Made by a program: the position numbers and the translations under genes | NCBI GenBank assembly: GCA_031002005.1 | Contig: JARYHS010009186.1 | Location: forward strand, 256,833,199 to 256,897,198 | Length of the DNA: 64,000 nucleotides | DNA from: Vandiemenella viatica | Lineage: Eukaryota; Arthropoda; Insecta; Orthoptera; Morabidae | Direction of reading: 5' to 3' | Shown: in pieces, positions 47,134 through 59,716 of the stretch | How positions within the stretch are numbered: the first letter of the stretch is position 1 | How the letters are laid out: each line of letters begins with the position of its first letter | The notes under the pieces: generated by a model | What the model saw: only the letters and a program-made list of their open reading frames with translations | Told to the model about the DNA's origin: nothing | Database searches by the model: none

Positions 47134-50100
47134 ATGGTTGAAGTATTTGGGAAAATCATGACTGGAAACTGTGGCCCTTGTTGTAGGTACGTTGCGAAGG
47201 GGATGGGTTGTAGTTGGTGTAAGAAGTGGTTTCACTGGGCTTGTGGGGAAGAGGAAACGAGGGAAATAAATGAGGCTTTCCATGGTTTTGTTCACTTTGT
47301 CTTAGGGATGATAGGATGTCGGAGATGGGCGAAACTATTAGGGAGTTGCGTGAAAGGATCAGGGTTCTTGAGGCTCGTCCTGTGGAGGCTCAGTCTCTGC
47401 AGGTGTGGAATGTGGTGGCCCCACCTGTGGAGGCTCAGACTCCACAGGCACAGCCTTTAGGGGCTGAGCTTGTTGAGGGTTGTGCTGTACAGGCAGAAAG
47501 TAGAGATAGTGGGTTGGAGGAAGTTGAGAAGTATGGGTGGGAGCTGGTAACAGGTCGTAGGAGGAACATGGTTCACAGGATGGACAAGCCAGACACTTCA
47601 GTAATTGTGGGAAAAAATAGGTTTGACCTGTTGCCAGAGTCAGGAGGAGAAGAGCCTCTTGTAGATGTACGAATAGGTAAGATGCAGCAGACTTTTAGGA
47701 ATAAGGGCGTGCAGGGCAATAATAGGGAAAAAAAGGGTTCTGCTGCTAGGTAGTAGCCATGGGAGAGGTGTCGGCCCTCTTCTACAGTGCAACATTAGGT
47801 AAGGTAATAGAGGATATAGGTTCACTTTGTAGGAGTTTCAACTAAGGACGATAGAGTCGTGATAGTGGAAGGTGAGGGAATTAGTATTGATAGAAACGCG
47901 AGTTATAGTATAGAGAGTGACCTGAGGAAGGTGGTGAAGGAGGCATAGCATACCAGGGTGGAGCTCATGCAGGTCCTAAGTCGCCATGACCGGCCACAAT
48001 TGAACTATGCTGTGAGGCGGGTTAATGCGGAAACGGAAGTGCTACTTGGGAAAGGCATTAGTTCTGTGTTGGGGGTTGTGCCTATGAACACCTTTGGTAG
48101 GTGGGGTTTCACTAGGCATGGCCTACACCTAAATAGAAGGGGGAAGGGAGTACTTTCTGAGTTGTTAGCTATAGCAGTGAGGGAGCCCATTTCCAGTGAT
48201 GATGGCGTCTGGACTGTGCCTTTTTTTAGGTTAGGGGCTGCTGGTGAAGGGACAAAAATAGATTATAAAAGTGATACTGATTGCAGATTCACTATGGGAA
48301 AAGTCAGAGACGTTAAGGAAATAGATGAAGTGGCTGAAACAATAACTGACTGAGGTAAAACTGGGAAAGAAGAGATAAATGCTGAAAATGTAAAGCCGAT
48401 AATAAGGGTGTTAATGGTGAACTGTAGAAGTATAATGAACAAAGTAATCGAATTTGCAAACTTAAGATACACGAACCACAAGTAATAATTGGGGTAGAGA
48501 GTTGGTTAAAAGAAGAAGTACTAGACAGTGAGGTTTTTACTGATGGTTACAGAATGTACCGCAGAGATAGAGGAGCAATTGGTGGAGGAGTTTTCATACT
48601 AGTTAGCAAAAACTACCACAGTTAACTGGCGTTCAACACCATGAGTTACTTGGGGTAGATTTCTGGGGTAATAAAAAAGAAAAAATCAGAGTGTTGGCTG
48701 TTTACCACAGTGGAAGAATGACAGATGAAGATGAGGCTCTTGGGGAGAAATTAAATTCATACTCAGATATCAGAGGTGAGAATATAATGATCATCATTGG
48801 TGGGGATTTAAATTTACCAGGTGTAAACTGGGAAGGAAATAAGATAAATAACACAAGGGAACAAAGATTTGCAAATATCTTAATAAGGAAAGAAGGATTT
48901 ACACAAGTGGTTGAGCATAACACTAGGGAACAAAATATGTTGGATATATTTCTAATTAAGCCCGATGAAAACCTTGTGGGGTGTCAAGTAACTGAAGGAA
49001 TAAGTGATCAAGACAGTTCTGATGGGTATTAGAGGATTTAGTAAACCAGCAGCCAAAATTGAAGGGGGAAACAGGTACAATTATAAAAAAAGGCACAGGT
49101 TTCAAATTTGAAGAGATATTTCAGAGAACAATTCAGCAAATGGAAGGAAGGCACAAGTACAGTAGAGTCAAGGTGGAAAGAGTTCAAGGAGATAATAACA
49201 AAGGGGGAAGAAAAATTTATTCCAAGGCAGACAATAAAGAGACGTAGAGAACCTATGTTCCACTCGGCTGCCTGCAGCCAGCGAGGACAGTCACAGCTCG
49301 CTTCTACCTACTAGTTGCCAGCCTCGTATTGAGCCGTCTCCGCAAGTTCGTCGAGATGGGACAGAACAGCAAGAAGAATCGAGCAGCAAGGCAGGCGGCA
49401 ATCAGCCCCCCAGTCACGACATCCTGCCACGAGAGAATGGAAGCAAATTGCCTGCCTGACCAGGGCGAACCACCAGCGGCAGACCCAGCCCCCTGCATCC
49501 CACCACCCACGGCTGAGGACGAGTGGGAGGACATAGAGGCTGAAGACTGCACCATAGAAGACGGCATAGTAGTGCCTATCCGCACGCCACCGCCCCAGAT
49601 CGGCATACTCCTCAGCACACTACAGCGGCTCTTAACTGGACCGCTGTACGTATGGCCGATCGCATCAGGTGGGGTTAAGGTCATGGCCAGCAGCCCGGCT
49701 GACCAAGACATCTTGATCAAGAGTATGGATGACGGGAAGTTCCCTCCGCCGGAAGCGCACACCGCGGCGTCTGCGCCCACTGCCGCCAACTACCAGGAAT
49801 GCCAGCACCCAGTGCAGCAGATCTGCACACAAGGCTGACATCCTGCAATGTTACCGATGCCAGGCCAAAGGAGGACCCCACCTGCTGCAACTATGGGGGC
49901 CCCCACGCGGCATGCCACCGCACTTGCTCGAGCCGCAAGCAGTTGCAGAAGCTAGAGATGAAGAAGAAGAAGAGCCCGGAGTATGAACAAAAAGCAAAGT
50001 GTCGACAGACCGACAAGCCCGCCGCCAAGACCAGCAGGAACAACAGGGCCAAAAACCCGCCGCAAGAACGGGCTCCTTCGCCACAACCTCCTCCAAACAA

Positions 50101-52370
50101 CCAGTCCGGCCATCCCCTCAGATGCTGTGGGCACGGCACTGATGGGCTTGGATGGGGGCCTAAGCTCCTTAAAGTGATCGAGTTGCTTACGCAACTCATC
50201 ACTTGCACCACCAGCGCAGCTGCTGCTCCTCAGCAGCCATGACTGATGCAACTAATAGAAGCCACCAAGACGACCAACCTGACATGAAGAACAACACCAT
50301 CATAAAGATTCTGCAGTAAATGTCGAAAGACAAACACTCCACCGAACCTGCGGCAGTGACTGGCTGCTCTGCTGTGAGAACCTATGTACTATAATAGGGA
50401 AGAGAGGAGGTTAAAGAGAACATAACAGAGTTAAGAGACGGCAGGGTAGTAGGGAATATATAAAACAACTAAACAAGGACTTAATAACAGCAAAGAAAGT
50501 GGCTAAAGATGGGTTTATGAAGAGTATTGTCAGTGCAAGAGGACCATTGACTGATGCATCTAGAATTTTCTATGGCTATATCAGGAAACTGAGGGGAAGG
50601 GAGGGAGTAGAGATGCTTATAGATAAGGATGGAGAAGAAGTTACTGAGGATTTGAAAAAGGCAGAGATTTTAAGTAACTGGTTTAGTGAAAGCATTAGGG
50701 ACAATGAATCAGAAATTGGAGGGTCTACTTCGGAGAACGAGCTTAACGTCACAATTTGAAATGAAGATACTAAAAAATTTGAAATTCATCCTGAGGAAAT
50801 CATGAAGGAAATAAGAGAGCTGAAAAAACATAAAGGGGCTGTTGTAGATAATATTACTACAGATATCTTAAAGATAGCCGGCTGTGACATTATACGTTAT
50901 CTTGAAATATTATTTAAATTGAATCTGGATACTTGCTACTTACCACAGGACTGGAAAAGTGCAATAGCAGTACAGGTACATAAAGGAGGGGTGAGAAATA
51001 GAGTTGAGAATTACAGGCCAATCAGTTTGACATCAGTGGTAGGTGAATTAATGGAAAGATTGATATGCAACCACAACAGAAATATATGTAAGGAACATAA
51101 GTGGTTTTCAAGCAGGCAACATGGGTTCAGGCAAGGATATTCATGCGAAACTCAGTTGGAGGGATATATGCAAGATATTTCAGATGAAATGGACAAGAGA
51201 GGCCAAGTTGATAGTGTAGCACTAGATCTGTCAAAGGCGTTTGACAGAGTGATCCATAAAATGGTAGTAAATAAGGTAAAAACTATTGGAGTGGACTGGG
51301 AAAGTGATTTGCTGGGTAGAATAATTTTTAAAAGGTAGAAAACAGAAAGTTAGGGTAGGAAATGTAGTATGAAAAGAAATGGAATTAAAAATGGGTATGC
51401 CGCAGGGTAGCGTATTGGGACCATTGCTATTCATTGTTCTAATGAATAATTGTGTTGATTGTTTACTATCTGAAATTAGATTGTTTGCAGATGAAATAAT
51501 GCTACATAAAGGAATTAAACGATAGAAGATTCTAAACAGTTGCAGGGTGATCTGGACAGGATACGTAGTTGGGTTGGTAAACATGGCATGAAGATAAATG
51601 CAAAGAAGAGTCAGCTTATTAGATACACAAATAAAAACAAAAGGTTAATTATGAATATAAAGTGGGAAAAGAATTGCTTGCTGAAGACTTGAAATGTAAA
51701 TATCTTGGCATTAAATTTGATAATAAGCTTAACTGGGCAGGACACATTGGACAGGTGGTAGGAAAAGGTTTCAAAATTTTGAACTTTTTGGAGAGAGTGA
51801 TGAGGGGATGTACGAGAGAAATGAGGGAGTTGGGTTACAAAACTTTGGTCAGACCATTGTTGGAATATGGTATGGGACCCTTATTTTATGTATCAAATAC
51901 AGGAGTTGGAGAGGATGCAAAAAAAGGGCTGCTACATTTGTTTCTGGAAATTATCGCAGAATGCAATCAGTGACGGATATGATAAAGGAGCAGAAATGGG
52001 ATTCATTGCAAGACAGGAGGAGGATGAGGAGGTTCATGGGAGTGTACAGGTCGTATACTGGCCATGAGGCATGGAAAGATATTGGAGTAGGTATGAAAAG
52101 TAGTGCATGGAAGGGGAAGATGACCATGACCACAAGCTGGCACTCTATTTCAGGCACAAGGATGTAGGAAGATTCTCTTTTGTTAGGTAAGGGTGTCAGG
52201 GATTGGAATGAGTTACGAAGAGAAATGATGAATAATTTACCGGAAACATTGAAAGAATATAAAGATAAAATATGTAAAGGACAAATGTAGGTAGGTGCAG
52301 GATAAGGGGAAGAAGGGGTATAGGGAAATTGCCACCGGAGCCTGTGCTCCATTGCAATTAAATTAAATTA
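47134..52370 (+). mobile_element. LINE-A, fullest copy (CR1-like; PHD, esterase, endonuclease, RT)
   Basis: ORF1 47134-47755 (one frameshift): CGPCCRYVAKGMGCSWCKKW then FHWACG (PHD-type finger), then a coiled coil (ETIRELRERIRVLEARPVEA). Then 47958-48190: LSRHDRPQLNYAVRRVNAE ... FTRHGLHLNRRGKGVLSELL, the end of an esterase-like domain with its conserved His. ORF2 from ~48400: VNCRSIMNKV, GGDLNLPGVNWEGN, then RT 50802-51338 (ENYRPISLTSVVGELMERLI, QHGFRQGYSCETQL, ALDLSKAFDRVIHKM, PQGSVLGPLLF, RLFADE). The RT tail runs to GCCTGTGCTCCATTGCAATT. ORF1 with PHD plus esterase is known from CR1-like LINEs. It is interrupted by the insertion at 49259-50375 and by several stops. Confidence 0.9.
49259..50375 (+). 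mobile_element. GC-rich ORF1-only LINE insertion inside LINE-A
   Basis: It is bounded by a perfect 12 bp duplication GAGAACCTATGT at 49247-49258 and 50376-50387; removing it restores LINE-A ORF2. The plus frame 49329-49838 (MGQNSKKNRAARQAAISPPV, PPPQIGILLSTLQRLLTGPL, GGVKVMASSPADQDILIK) and, after a frame change, ILQCYRCQAKGG then TCCNYGGPHAACHRTC, with basic and proline-rich ends, are a gag-like LINE ORF1 with zinc knuckles of the jockey/R1 sort. There is no endonuclease, RT or poly(A) tail. Base composition is far richer in G+C than its host. Confidence 0.8.
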
Positions 52371-53455
52371 TATGAGCAAGTTCGGTTTGGCTACTATCAT
52401 CTTACTGGATAATATCATTTCTTTCTTTTTAACAGGAGTGACTAATATGATCAGTTGAGTTGATAATAGAAAGCATAATTCTTGACTGTGTTAAGAGAAT
52501 AGACCGAATTATAATAATTGTATGAACTTGTGGTCTTTGGACAAGAAGTTATCAATCATTAGTTGTGTTTTTATTTCACCATGTTTCATTTTCCAACAAA
52601 GTACCCAGATGTGTATATCTGGTGTTAGTTTAAATTTAGTTCTGTATTAAAGGAAAGATAATTGTTGAGCCGCGTCTAATTTCTTTCCGTACTAAATTAT
52701 CATCATTTTCACAATAAAGCAAAATTATTTCTGACACTTGAGGTCGGATGGCGACCTGAGTAATGGATCTGTGAACGGAAGAATCATTAATGCTGCAATA
52801 ACCAATTACCGAAAGTAATTAACGAAAATGCAATGAAACTCGCAATGAAGTGGTAGTTATTCTCTAAGGATTGCAATCCCGCAGTGTTTTGAATCCCGCG
52901 GGATCCGTGGGGGATTGGCGCAAACAGTTTTTTAAAGCTTATATTTAAAACCTAGTTACTTAAAACGTTAAATAATAATTCTATTAATAAATAAATTTTA
53001 ATGTTAAATGATAAAAATTAATAGTTAACAATATTTTAATTGGCAAAATGATATTAAAAGTTTTTAGCATGTCTGAAGTACATTTCGAGGTTTTACATTT
53101 TTGTTTTTTAATCTAAACCAATTTTTAAATAAATAATAAAAAAATGTAAAATATTCAGTGTTAGGTCATATTATGTGCCTTACAATACATCACATGAATT
53201 TAAAAACATGGTTTGTTTAGTGGCCAAGTTACCAGAGCTTTTTAAATTCTAAATAAACGTTCCATAACACCGAGAGAAAGCATTCCATTACACAAGGTGA
53301 AGTGAATATACTCTGTAAAGTGTAGACTGGGCTCAGAACAAGATCTCAACTTTTTGTCACTGCACAAGCATGAGACTTGGCTTTTTTTTTTCTTTTTTTT
53401 TACAAAAATTGTTTTTGTGGGATTATTATATCTCCTGGTTCCTTGATTGATCTTG
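52370..53455. other. VhaAC39 intron, nothing assigned
   Basis: Mostly very AT-rich (52930-53330) with a T-run at 53383-53402. No protein similarity or paired repeats were seen. Confidence 0.4.
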
Positions 53456-54899
53456 AGGTCCGGTCAAACAGAGTGTGGGCAGCGTGCGCGTGCTAAACAA
53501 GGGATGCCCGCCGCATTCTGACGATGTCAAATACAGCGCGGGCTGGATGAAGCGATCCAGTGTGGGGAACAAGCGTCATGCGAAACGATCATAGTATTTG
53601 GCCTCAGGTGACTCACTTTTTCCTTCCAAATCAGTAATACGACCGTCTCCAGCATAGTAAAAGAAGTAGCTGGGACGATTTACAGCCTGCATATCTACCA
53701 GTTCCGACCGATGATGTGTGAAAAACTCTGAGGAAGGGTTCAGAGTACCTTGGCACTTTCTGAATTGCATTGGAAGTGTGGACGGAAAACATCTGAAAAT
53801 AAAATATCCTAACAACATTGGCTCAAGCTATTTTTGTTACCTTTTTCCCCATTGGATATTTTTGATCCAGTTTACAAGTTCCTTGCAGTTGATATTGACA
53901 GTTACGACCGGTCAGCGACACTAGCATCATTCAAAATTTCTTCTTTTATTCTGAATTCGTTTACTGTGAAATTATTCTACATTCGAAAGCATTGCCAGGT
54001 ACTTCATGTATTTGTAGGCGACGAAGGTTACGCACCTTTTTCCGACAGACAATCAAAGAAAATATTTAATAAACTGCTTAGCAGAGCACGACGTTTCGTT
54101 GAAAATGGTTTTGGTATATTAGCCCACAAGTGGCTTATTTATTTAGCTATGGAGACGAAAACTGAAAGTACAATTCATGTTGTTAAATCTGTATGTTGCT
54201 TGCGCAGTTATCTTCGATGTAATAATGCTGCAGGTAACACAAATGATGAAATATTAAATAGTCCAGATCTGTCCAGAAAGGCGTTCACAAATACAATGCC
54301 GACAAACCAGAGATTTGGTTCAAGCGAGAAATCAATTCGTCGCTTACTTTAATTATTTTTAATCGATATTTAAACATATCGTAAGCATACGTGTTTACTA
54401 ATTTCCTGCTTACTCAGGTAAAGAGAATTATGTGTTATATGCCAAAAGTGCAAATAAATAATAATAAGTTGCAATTAAATAAATTTAACCAATAAATAAT
54501 GATTATGTAAATAATGTAATTCAAATCATAAATTAAATAAAATGTTTTAAATAAATAAATAGTAATGCAAATAGCAATGGCTAGTTTCTTTCATTTTCTC
54601 TACAATTTCAATCCAAACTTCACTTTTATTGTTATTTTCGCAGTCGGAATGGCGTGAATCAAATAAACAATCTTTTTATCGCACCAAATTAATTAATTCC
54701 TCAATTTCGACATTCGCCACCTCGACGTGATTGCGCGATATCTGTGTGCACGCACAACCTGATCGCTGCCCGCGGCTGGATCGCACGTTCTGCCCGCTTT
54801 CTGTTTGACAGGGTTGATGCAGTACAGTGTAATACAGTGCCCGTTGAGTGCAGACTTCCCTGCACACGCCCACTGCCCGCGCTCTGTTTGACCGGGCCT
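53456..54899 (+). mobile_element. PIF/Harbinger element with a decayed transposase
   Basis: The ends form ~36 bp imperfect inverted repeats (AGGTCCGGTCAAACAGAG on the left; AGGCCCGGTCAAACAGAG in reverse on the right), flanked by TTG and TTA, near-matching 3 bp target copies. Transposase fragments: FLNCIGSVDGKHLKIKYP (first Asp at ~53781), VFVGDEGYAPF (second Asp, 54020) and LLSRARRFVENGFGILAHKW (Glu, 54101), so all three DDE positions are visible although the frame shifts and the N-terminal half is absent. Confidence 0.85.
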
Positions 54900-55910
54900 T
54901 TACAGTTGATTCAATGTTATTAAAGGAAACTACTCACCAACACTTAAACTCAAATATTTCAGTTTTACACATGTGGCGTAACGACGTTTTAAGAGTGGAA
55001 ATTATTACTTTTTAGTAGGAAAGGAGACTTTCTCGGCAAATGATTGCAGTGAAGTTTTCATAGGTTGTATCTCCGGATTTTGTAAAAACACGAGATTTCA
55101 CACATGAGGGAGACGGCGGAGGCAGCCGTCGAAGTATGGCATTCCTACAACACAATTCGTCGATACACCCGTGAAAAATTCATTATAACTTTTTTGCCTT
55201 TAGTCGAAATAATAACAAGGAGAAGCGGCACATGTAAACAGGCAGCTTTCGTCAAAGAAACGCATTGAGGCAGCGGCCAAAACAGCAATAAGTCAAAGGA
55301 TATACAATTGCCTTTTGATAGCTGCTAAATAAATAGGAATGCGATTAAAATTACAATAACATTAGTTTCCTATCAACGAATAATCAAATTTTCAGCCACA
55401 AAAAAGGAAATTGTCACAATAACTTTATCTGCAAATACGGAAAATGGGAATAATGAAACCGTGAATAAAAAGCTGTAAATTTGTAGTTTAGATCACGTAA
55501 AAAATAATTATATAGTTACAAAATCGTACTAAATATGCAACATAACTCAAATTACAGAAATGTGTAGTCGAAAATGAATACATAAAAGTGTATCTATTTA
55601 CTTACGAATGGCGAAGGTTGACAAAAACAAACGTCTGTTCACACGTGCCAAATGCCAACTGGAAGGGTATAGGCAAACAGTGCAATACATCCGATAGAGA
55701 CCGAGTGGGGCAGCGAGTCACGCACCGACACGTGTTTTATCCGCATTTTGCGGATCCGCTTAATTTTGTGCAGGATCAGCCAGACTGTCTAATGATGTGG
55801 GATCCTGCTTTGCTGGATTGCAATCCCTGTTATTCTCCTACCAAATCTTCTATCTGTCCTTCTGTTTAGTGAATATAGTAGCTGCTAAACAGTGTGCCAA
55901 ATAAAAGATT
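54900..55910. other. VhaAC39 intron, nothing assigned
   Basis: Moderately CpG-containing sequence (55080-55290, 55600-55870) that may be another old element. The 93-codon frame at 55588-55869 shows no domain I know. Confidence 0.35.
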
Positions 55911-58300
55911 TGGATAGGAGAATAACCACTGCTTACAACAGTTGAAGGCAGCACAGTGTCAACACATCGACAAACAAATTCACACTCTAAGTGTTGCAAT
56001 TTTCAGGTTTACATCCCTTTCTTTTGACAATAGAGTAGCTCCATTATGGTGGGTGGCTACAAACTAGAGACTGATCATCGGGAAAATCAACATGGTAAGA
56101 AACATGGATAGGGAGTTGGAAAGTATAAACATGAGCATTGTAAAATTGGAAACAAAAGTGTGGAAACTTGTCACAGGCAGAAAATACTGTCCAGTAATTA
56201 TTATTATTATTATTATTTTAGAATCAATATAAACAAACTAGAATAAAAACTCAAAGCATACCTGCCAACTTCCAAAATCGGGTTTCCGTAAAAACCCTGG
56301 TTCCCCAATACAGTGTTTCCGTAAAGAATGTGGACCACAAATTTTTTTTATCGACAATTAACTAAACATCCAGAAATTTGTATAAACAGCATATTAAACC
56401 AAAATAATGTCATATTAAACTGAAATCATGTCTACTTACTTCATATTAATTGTTGGCAAACACTAATTACAAGACAATCTTTGAAGTCTTCTTCTTAAAA
56501 AAAAAACTTTAAACTAAAACTCAGATGAGACAATATACCTGTTTCACTTAGCACTGAACCTGTTTACACTGTTTGATATACATAATATGCGTACTTTCAA
56601 TCAGACTTCAAATATGAAGCAATGGCTTTCTTAAGAAAGTCTGGAGAAAAACTGTTTGTATAACAAGGACCAGAATTGGTGGTCTTCAATATGGATGGAA
56701 ACAGTCTCTAGGATTTCATTTGAGAGGGATGATCTGAACTGTGTTCTATTTTTCTTAACCATACTGAAAACGCGTTCCACAAAAATGAAGTGAACAAACA
56801 CTCCGCTTTAATCACATCCAAATCATAATTTCCTGATTTTTCGAAAAACGTATTGATTTTGTGATTCTTTTCTTTTGATTTTAAACACGCAATGTGCTTA
56901 CTACACTTAATGTGATATGCCAAATCATTTCTTCCACTATGTGCTATATTTATATCACAACCACGCACTGTACAAAACGCAAATTTTACACCTTTTCTTG
57001 ACTTTATGGTTATTTTAGAGTTGGCGATACCGCTGCCTCGCGACTGTTAACGTGTCGTCATCGTGACGTCACGTTCACGTACAGTCAATTTTTGTGGCTA
57101 TTGTGCCCTCGCTACGCTCGGTCACAATAATTTAAAGCTGTACAATATCAACATAAACTGATATCCCGAAGGTGCATCAGATGCAGGCGGCCGGAATCGC
57201 CAACTCGAAAATAACCGACTTTATTATACACGGAAACTCTATGGAATACGCTTCCCTGAATGTCTTAGCGTTACTCATGATTACACCGTTTACACAAAGT
57301 CACAATCAACCAACTAAACAATGCACGCGGGACTGTTTGGAACTCGAAAGTATACGAAAACGACATTCACACAATTGCTGATTCGACTTTCAAAAAAGTA
57401 TCGATGTAAAATCAGAGAGAGAGAGAGATCGATTAATTATTGACTACAATAAAATTAGCATATCGTAGTTTAATTTAAGAGTCAAATGAAAGAAGCCTTA
57501 ACACACATCTAAGAGCACTTAAAACAATGAAATAAATAATAAAACCTGTCACAATTGTCCATAAAAACAGCAATAACATTGTTCCAATTAGGATCAGACC
57601 TAAGCGATCGAAATCCGTAAAATAACACAGCATATCCGTAAAACCGTAAAATACAGTCCTTTTCCGTAAATTTTACGGAAAAAACCGTAAAAGTTGGCAG
57701 GTATGTCAAAGATATTACACACTACAAAATAAACTGGGTGGGAAGAGACAGACGGGATGAGGAGATGGATGGAAAAGAAGGAATATTTTTAGGTGTTATC
57801 TTAAGCTGAAAAGAAGAGGCTGTCTAGAATCCAGTATTGGTAAGTCAGTTCCCAGCTTTTGCATTAGGAGGAGCTGCTCATTTTTGGGAAAACTATTAGC
57901 ACAGACAGTGGAGCAAGAATTAAAATGTTGGTTTCATGTGTTGTGGCATGAATACTGGTGGTGGTCATTCATTCTGATGGCTAGTGGGTTGGTGGAGAAA
58001 CTATGTAGGAATCCAGACAATAGTTACAGGTTAACTAGTATACTGTATGTGAGGTTTCACAAGAGGTATGCCCTATGAGGGGAAGCCTTTGCCAATGGCT
58101 GGGATGGTAAAGGTGGTAGAAGCTTGGTATATGATAAAACATTTTGCAGTGGGATCTGTTTCACGCAAAAGAGCCTTGGGGCTGTCTGGTGGGATGGGGA
58201 AGACAATGTTTGTGGACTAGGAGTTGGATGAGGTTAGGGGGTATACTGAAGCACGGGAGGAGTATGAGGGCCATTACATGGTATTCCAACAATTCCCAAG
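55911..58300 (-). mobile_element. Penelope-like relic interrupted by a hAT-like element
   Basis: The left end 55911-56100 has GGATAGGAGAATAACCACTG, CTTACAACAGTTGAAGGCAG, GACAAACAAATTCAC. To the right of the inserted element, 57790-58260 follows the 3' coding part of other copies (CAGTTCCCAGCTTTTGCATT, GGGAAAACTATTAGC, GTGGGATCTGTTTCACG), corresponding to the endonuclease and linker regions at 32090-32500. Frames are destroyed. Confidence 0.6.
56257..57705 (-). mobile_element. hAT-like DNA transposon, non-autonomous, 1449 bp
   Basis: Inverted ends CATACCTGCCAACTT at 56257 and, in reverse, at 57705; the 6 bp TCAAAG is repeated directly outside both ends (56251-56256, 57706-57711). The minus frame 56968-56708 reads CDINIAHSGRNDLAYHIKCS then KH and KINTFFEKSGNYDLDVIKAE, a BED-like finger start as in hAT-type transposases; the catalytic part is missing. 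Many CCGTAAA words cluster just inside both ends. A duplication of 6 (not the usual 8) bases leaves the superfamily uncertain. Confidence 0.7.
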
Positions 58301-58799
58301 CTCTGATATCCTGCAACTCCCACCAAATTTGCCAGCACAGCCTCTCAACTAGCCACAGTTCCAGGACTTTAATACTTCAGAAAAGTTACAACTTCCTTAA
58401 GAGTCTTTCCAGAAATTAGATCCCTTTAATAACCAACCCTATAAGTACAATGAAAACTCTCTTAAAGAATGTAGTGATAACAACTATATTAACCACAAAT
58501 TGGCCTTTACTGCTAAATCAATTATTAATGTAACAGTTCTAGTACTGACAAACTGTTAAAGAGCATTCTTCCTTAAATACAAATTTGTTTTTAAATACAT
58601 TGCAAACAAACAAAGTGAAAATATTATACTGCGCTGACCTGTTTTGTGTATGTGTGTGTGTGTGTGTGTTTGGTAATGATTTTTTAAGTAGTAAGGAACA
58701 AAGTTCTAGATAGCTTGATGAAAGTTCACATAATTGAACAACTCTGTCACTTCATCAATAGTTTCCAAAGCTTCCCCATTTTCTTCTTTCTTATGCGAC

Positions 58800-58965
58800 C
58801 TCTCTTTCACCAGCTAGGTCATGTTCTCTAGTCTCTTCTGTACACACTCTTCCACTCCTCTCAGCCAGGTATTCCTTGGTCTTCCCTCTAGGCAGTTTAC
58901 CTTGACTCTTCATTTCGTGGACTTTCCTCTGTATTTTCATACCATTTTAGTATGGCCTTCCGTAT
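58800..58965 (-). mobile_element. RTE-like LINE C-terminal relic
   Basis: Minus strand: YGMKIQRKVHEMKSQGKLPR then GRPRNTWLRGVEECVQKRL, the GRPRxxWxxGVEE tail common to RTE-type LINE proteins. A (TG)n run lies at 58648-58670. The rest of 58300-59340 is unassigned. Confidence 0.65.
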
Positions 58966-59339
58966 GTCACTTGTTTTCTTTAAATATTGCACTGTTTTGT
59001 ATTGTTAATATAAAATGCACATAATAAATAGCAGCCAAAAAGTGCATACAAAAGAGGGATATTTTGGACAGATATTTTATGGATGTTTTGCTAACAAGCA
59101 GCTACTTTTATCACTTTCCCCATCCATACACCCTCCCCAACTTTGATCACACTGTTTGAGCGAGTGTTCTGCTGCTCTCTATATTTAGATTAGGTTCGTT
59201 TCCTAACATTGACTGGTTCTTGAATGTGGCGCGATGGGAGAACTACAAGAAATTGACGAGCATGGGTTTGAAGTTGAAATACAGTGACTGTGATAGAGAG
59301 CAGCCTAATAGTTTTAGTCTCAGTATTCTGATTGTATAT

Positions 59340-59580
59340 GAAATTTGTTTTGTAGGGAAGGGTGTCAGGGATTGGAACAAATTACCAAGTGAAGTGATGA
59401 ACAATAAACCTACGAATTACTGAAGGAATTTGAAATTCAAATTTTTAAATTGCAAAAGTATATGGGGGAGGAATTTAACACTCAAATTATATAATTTTAA
59501 AAAATAAAAAGGGGTAATTAGACAACTAAGGTAATTGCCACAAGAACATGTGCTCCATCACAATTAAATTATATTAAATT
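59340..59580 (+). mobile_element. LINE-A, 5'-truncated 3' end
   Basis: GGGAAGGGTGTCAGGGATTG encodes GVRDWNKLPSEVMNN, then an AT-rich body and the tail GTGCTCCATCACAATTAAAT. It sits ~60 bp from the VhaAC39 penultimate exon. Confidence 0.8.
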
Positions 59581-59638
59581 AAGTAAATAAAGAAAGAGGA
59601 AATGTAGATAAATGGAATAAAGACATATATCACTTTAC

Positions 59639-59716
59639 CTCATGTTCAAAGAATTTATCTTCCAGGGTTTTTTCTCCTGGGTTATTTCCGGCACCTTCAA
59701 ACAAGGCACTGTATTC
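59639..59716 (-). CDS. VhaAC39: V-type proton ATPase subunit d, penultimate exon
   Basis: A 78 bp exon (26 codons) between TTTTAG and the donor GAG|GTAAAG. It encodes EYSALFEGAGNNPGEKTLED followed by KFFEHE, which continues directly from VAEYYA in the exon before. It is too short to be seen as an open reading frame and was found by homology. A truncated LINE-A copy ends ~60 bp beyond its donor. Confidence 0.97.

Noticed and set aside
49851..50251. Several long minus-strand reading frames in the GC-rich insertion
   Set aside because: Stop codons are rare in GC-rich sequence; the plus strand carries the recognisable zinc-knuckle protein, so these are shadows.
53576..53818. 80-codon minus-strand frame in the Harbinger element
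   Set aside because: The plus strand over the same bases reads the conserved CIGSVDGKH transposase segment.
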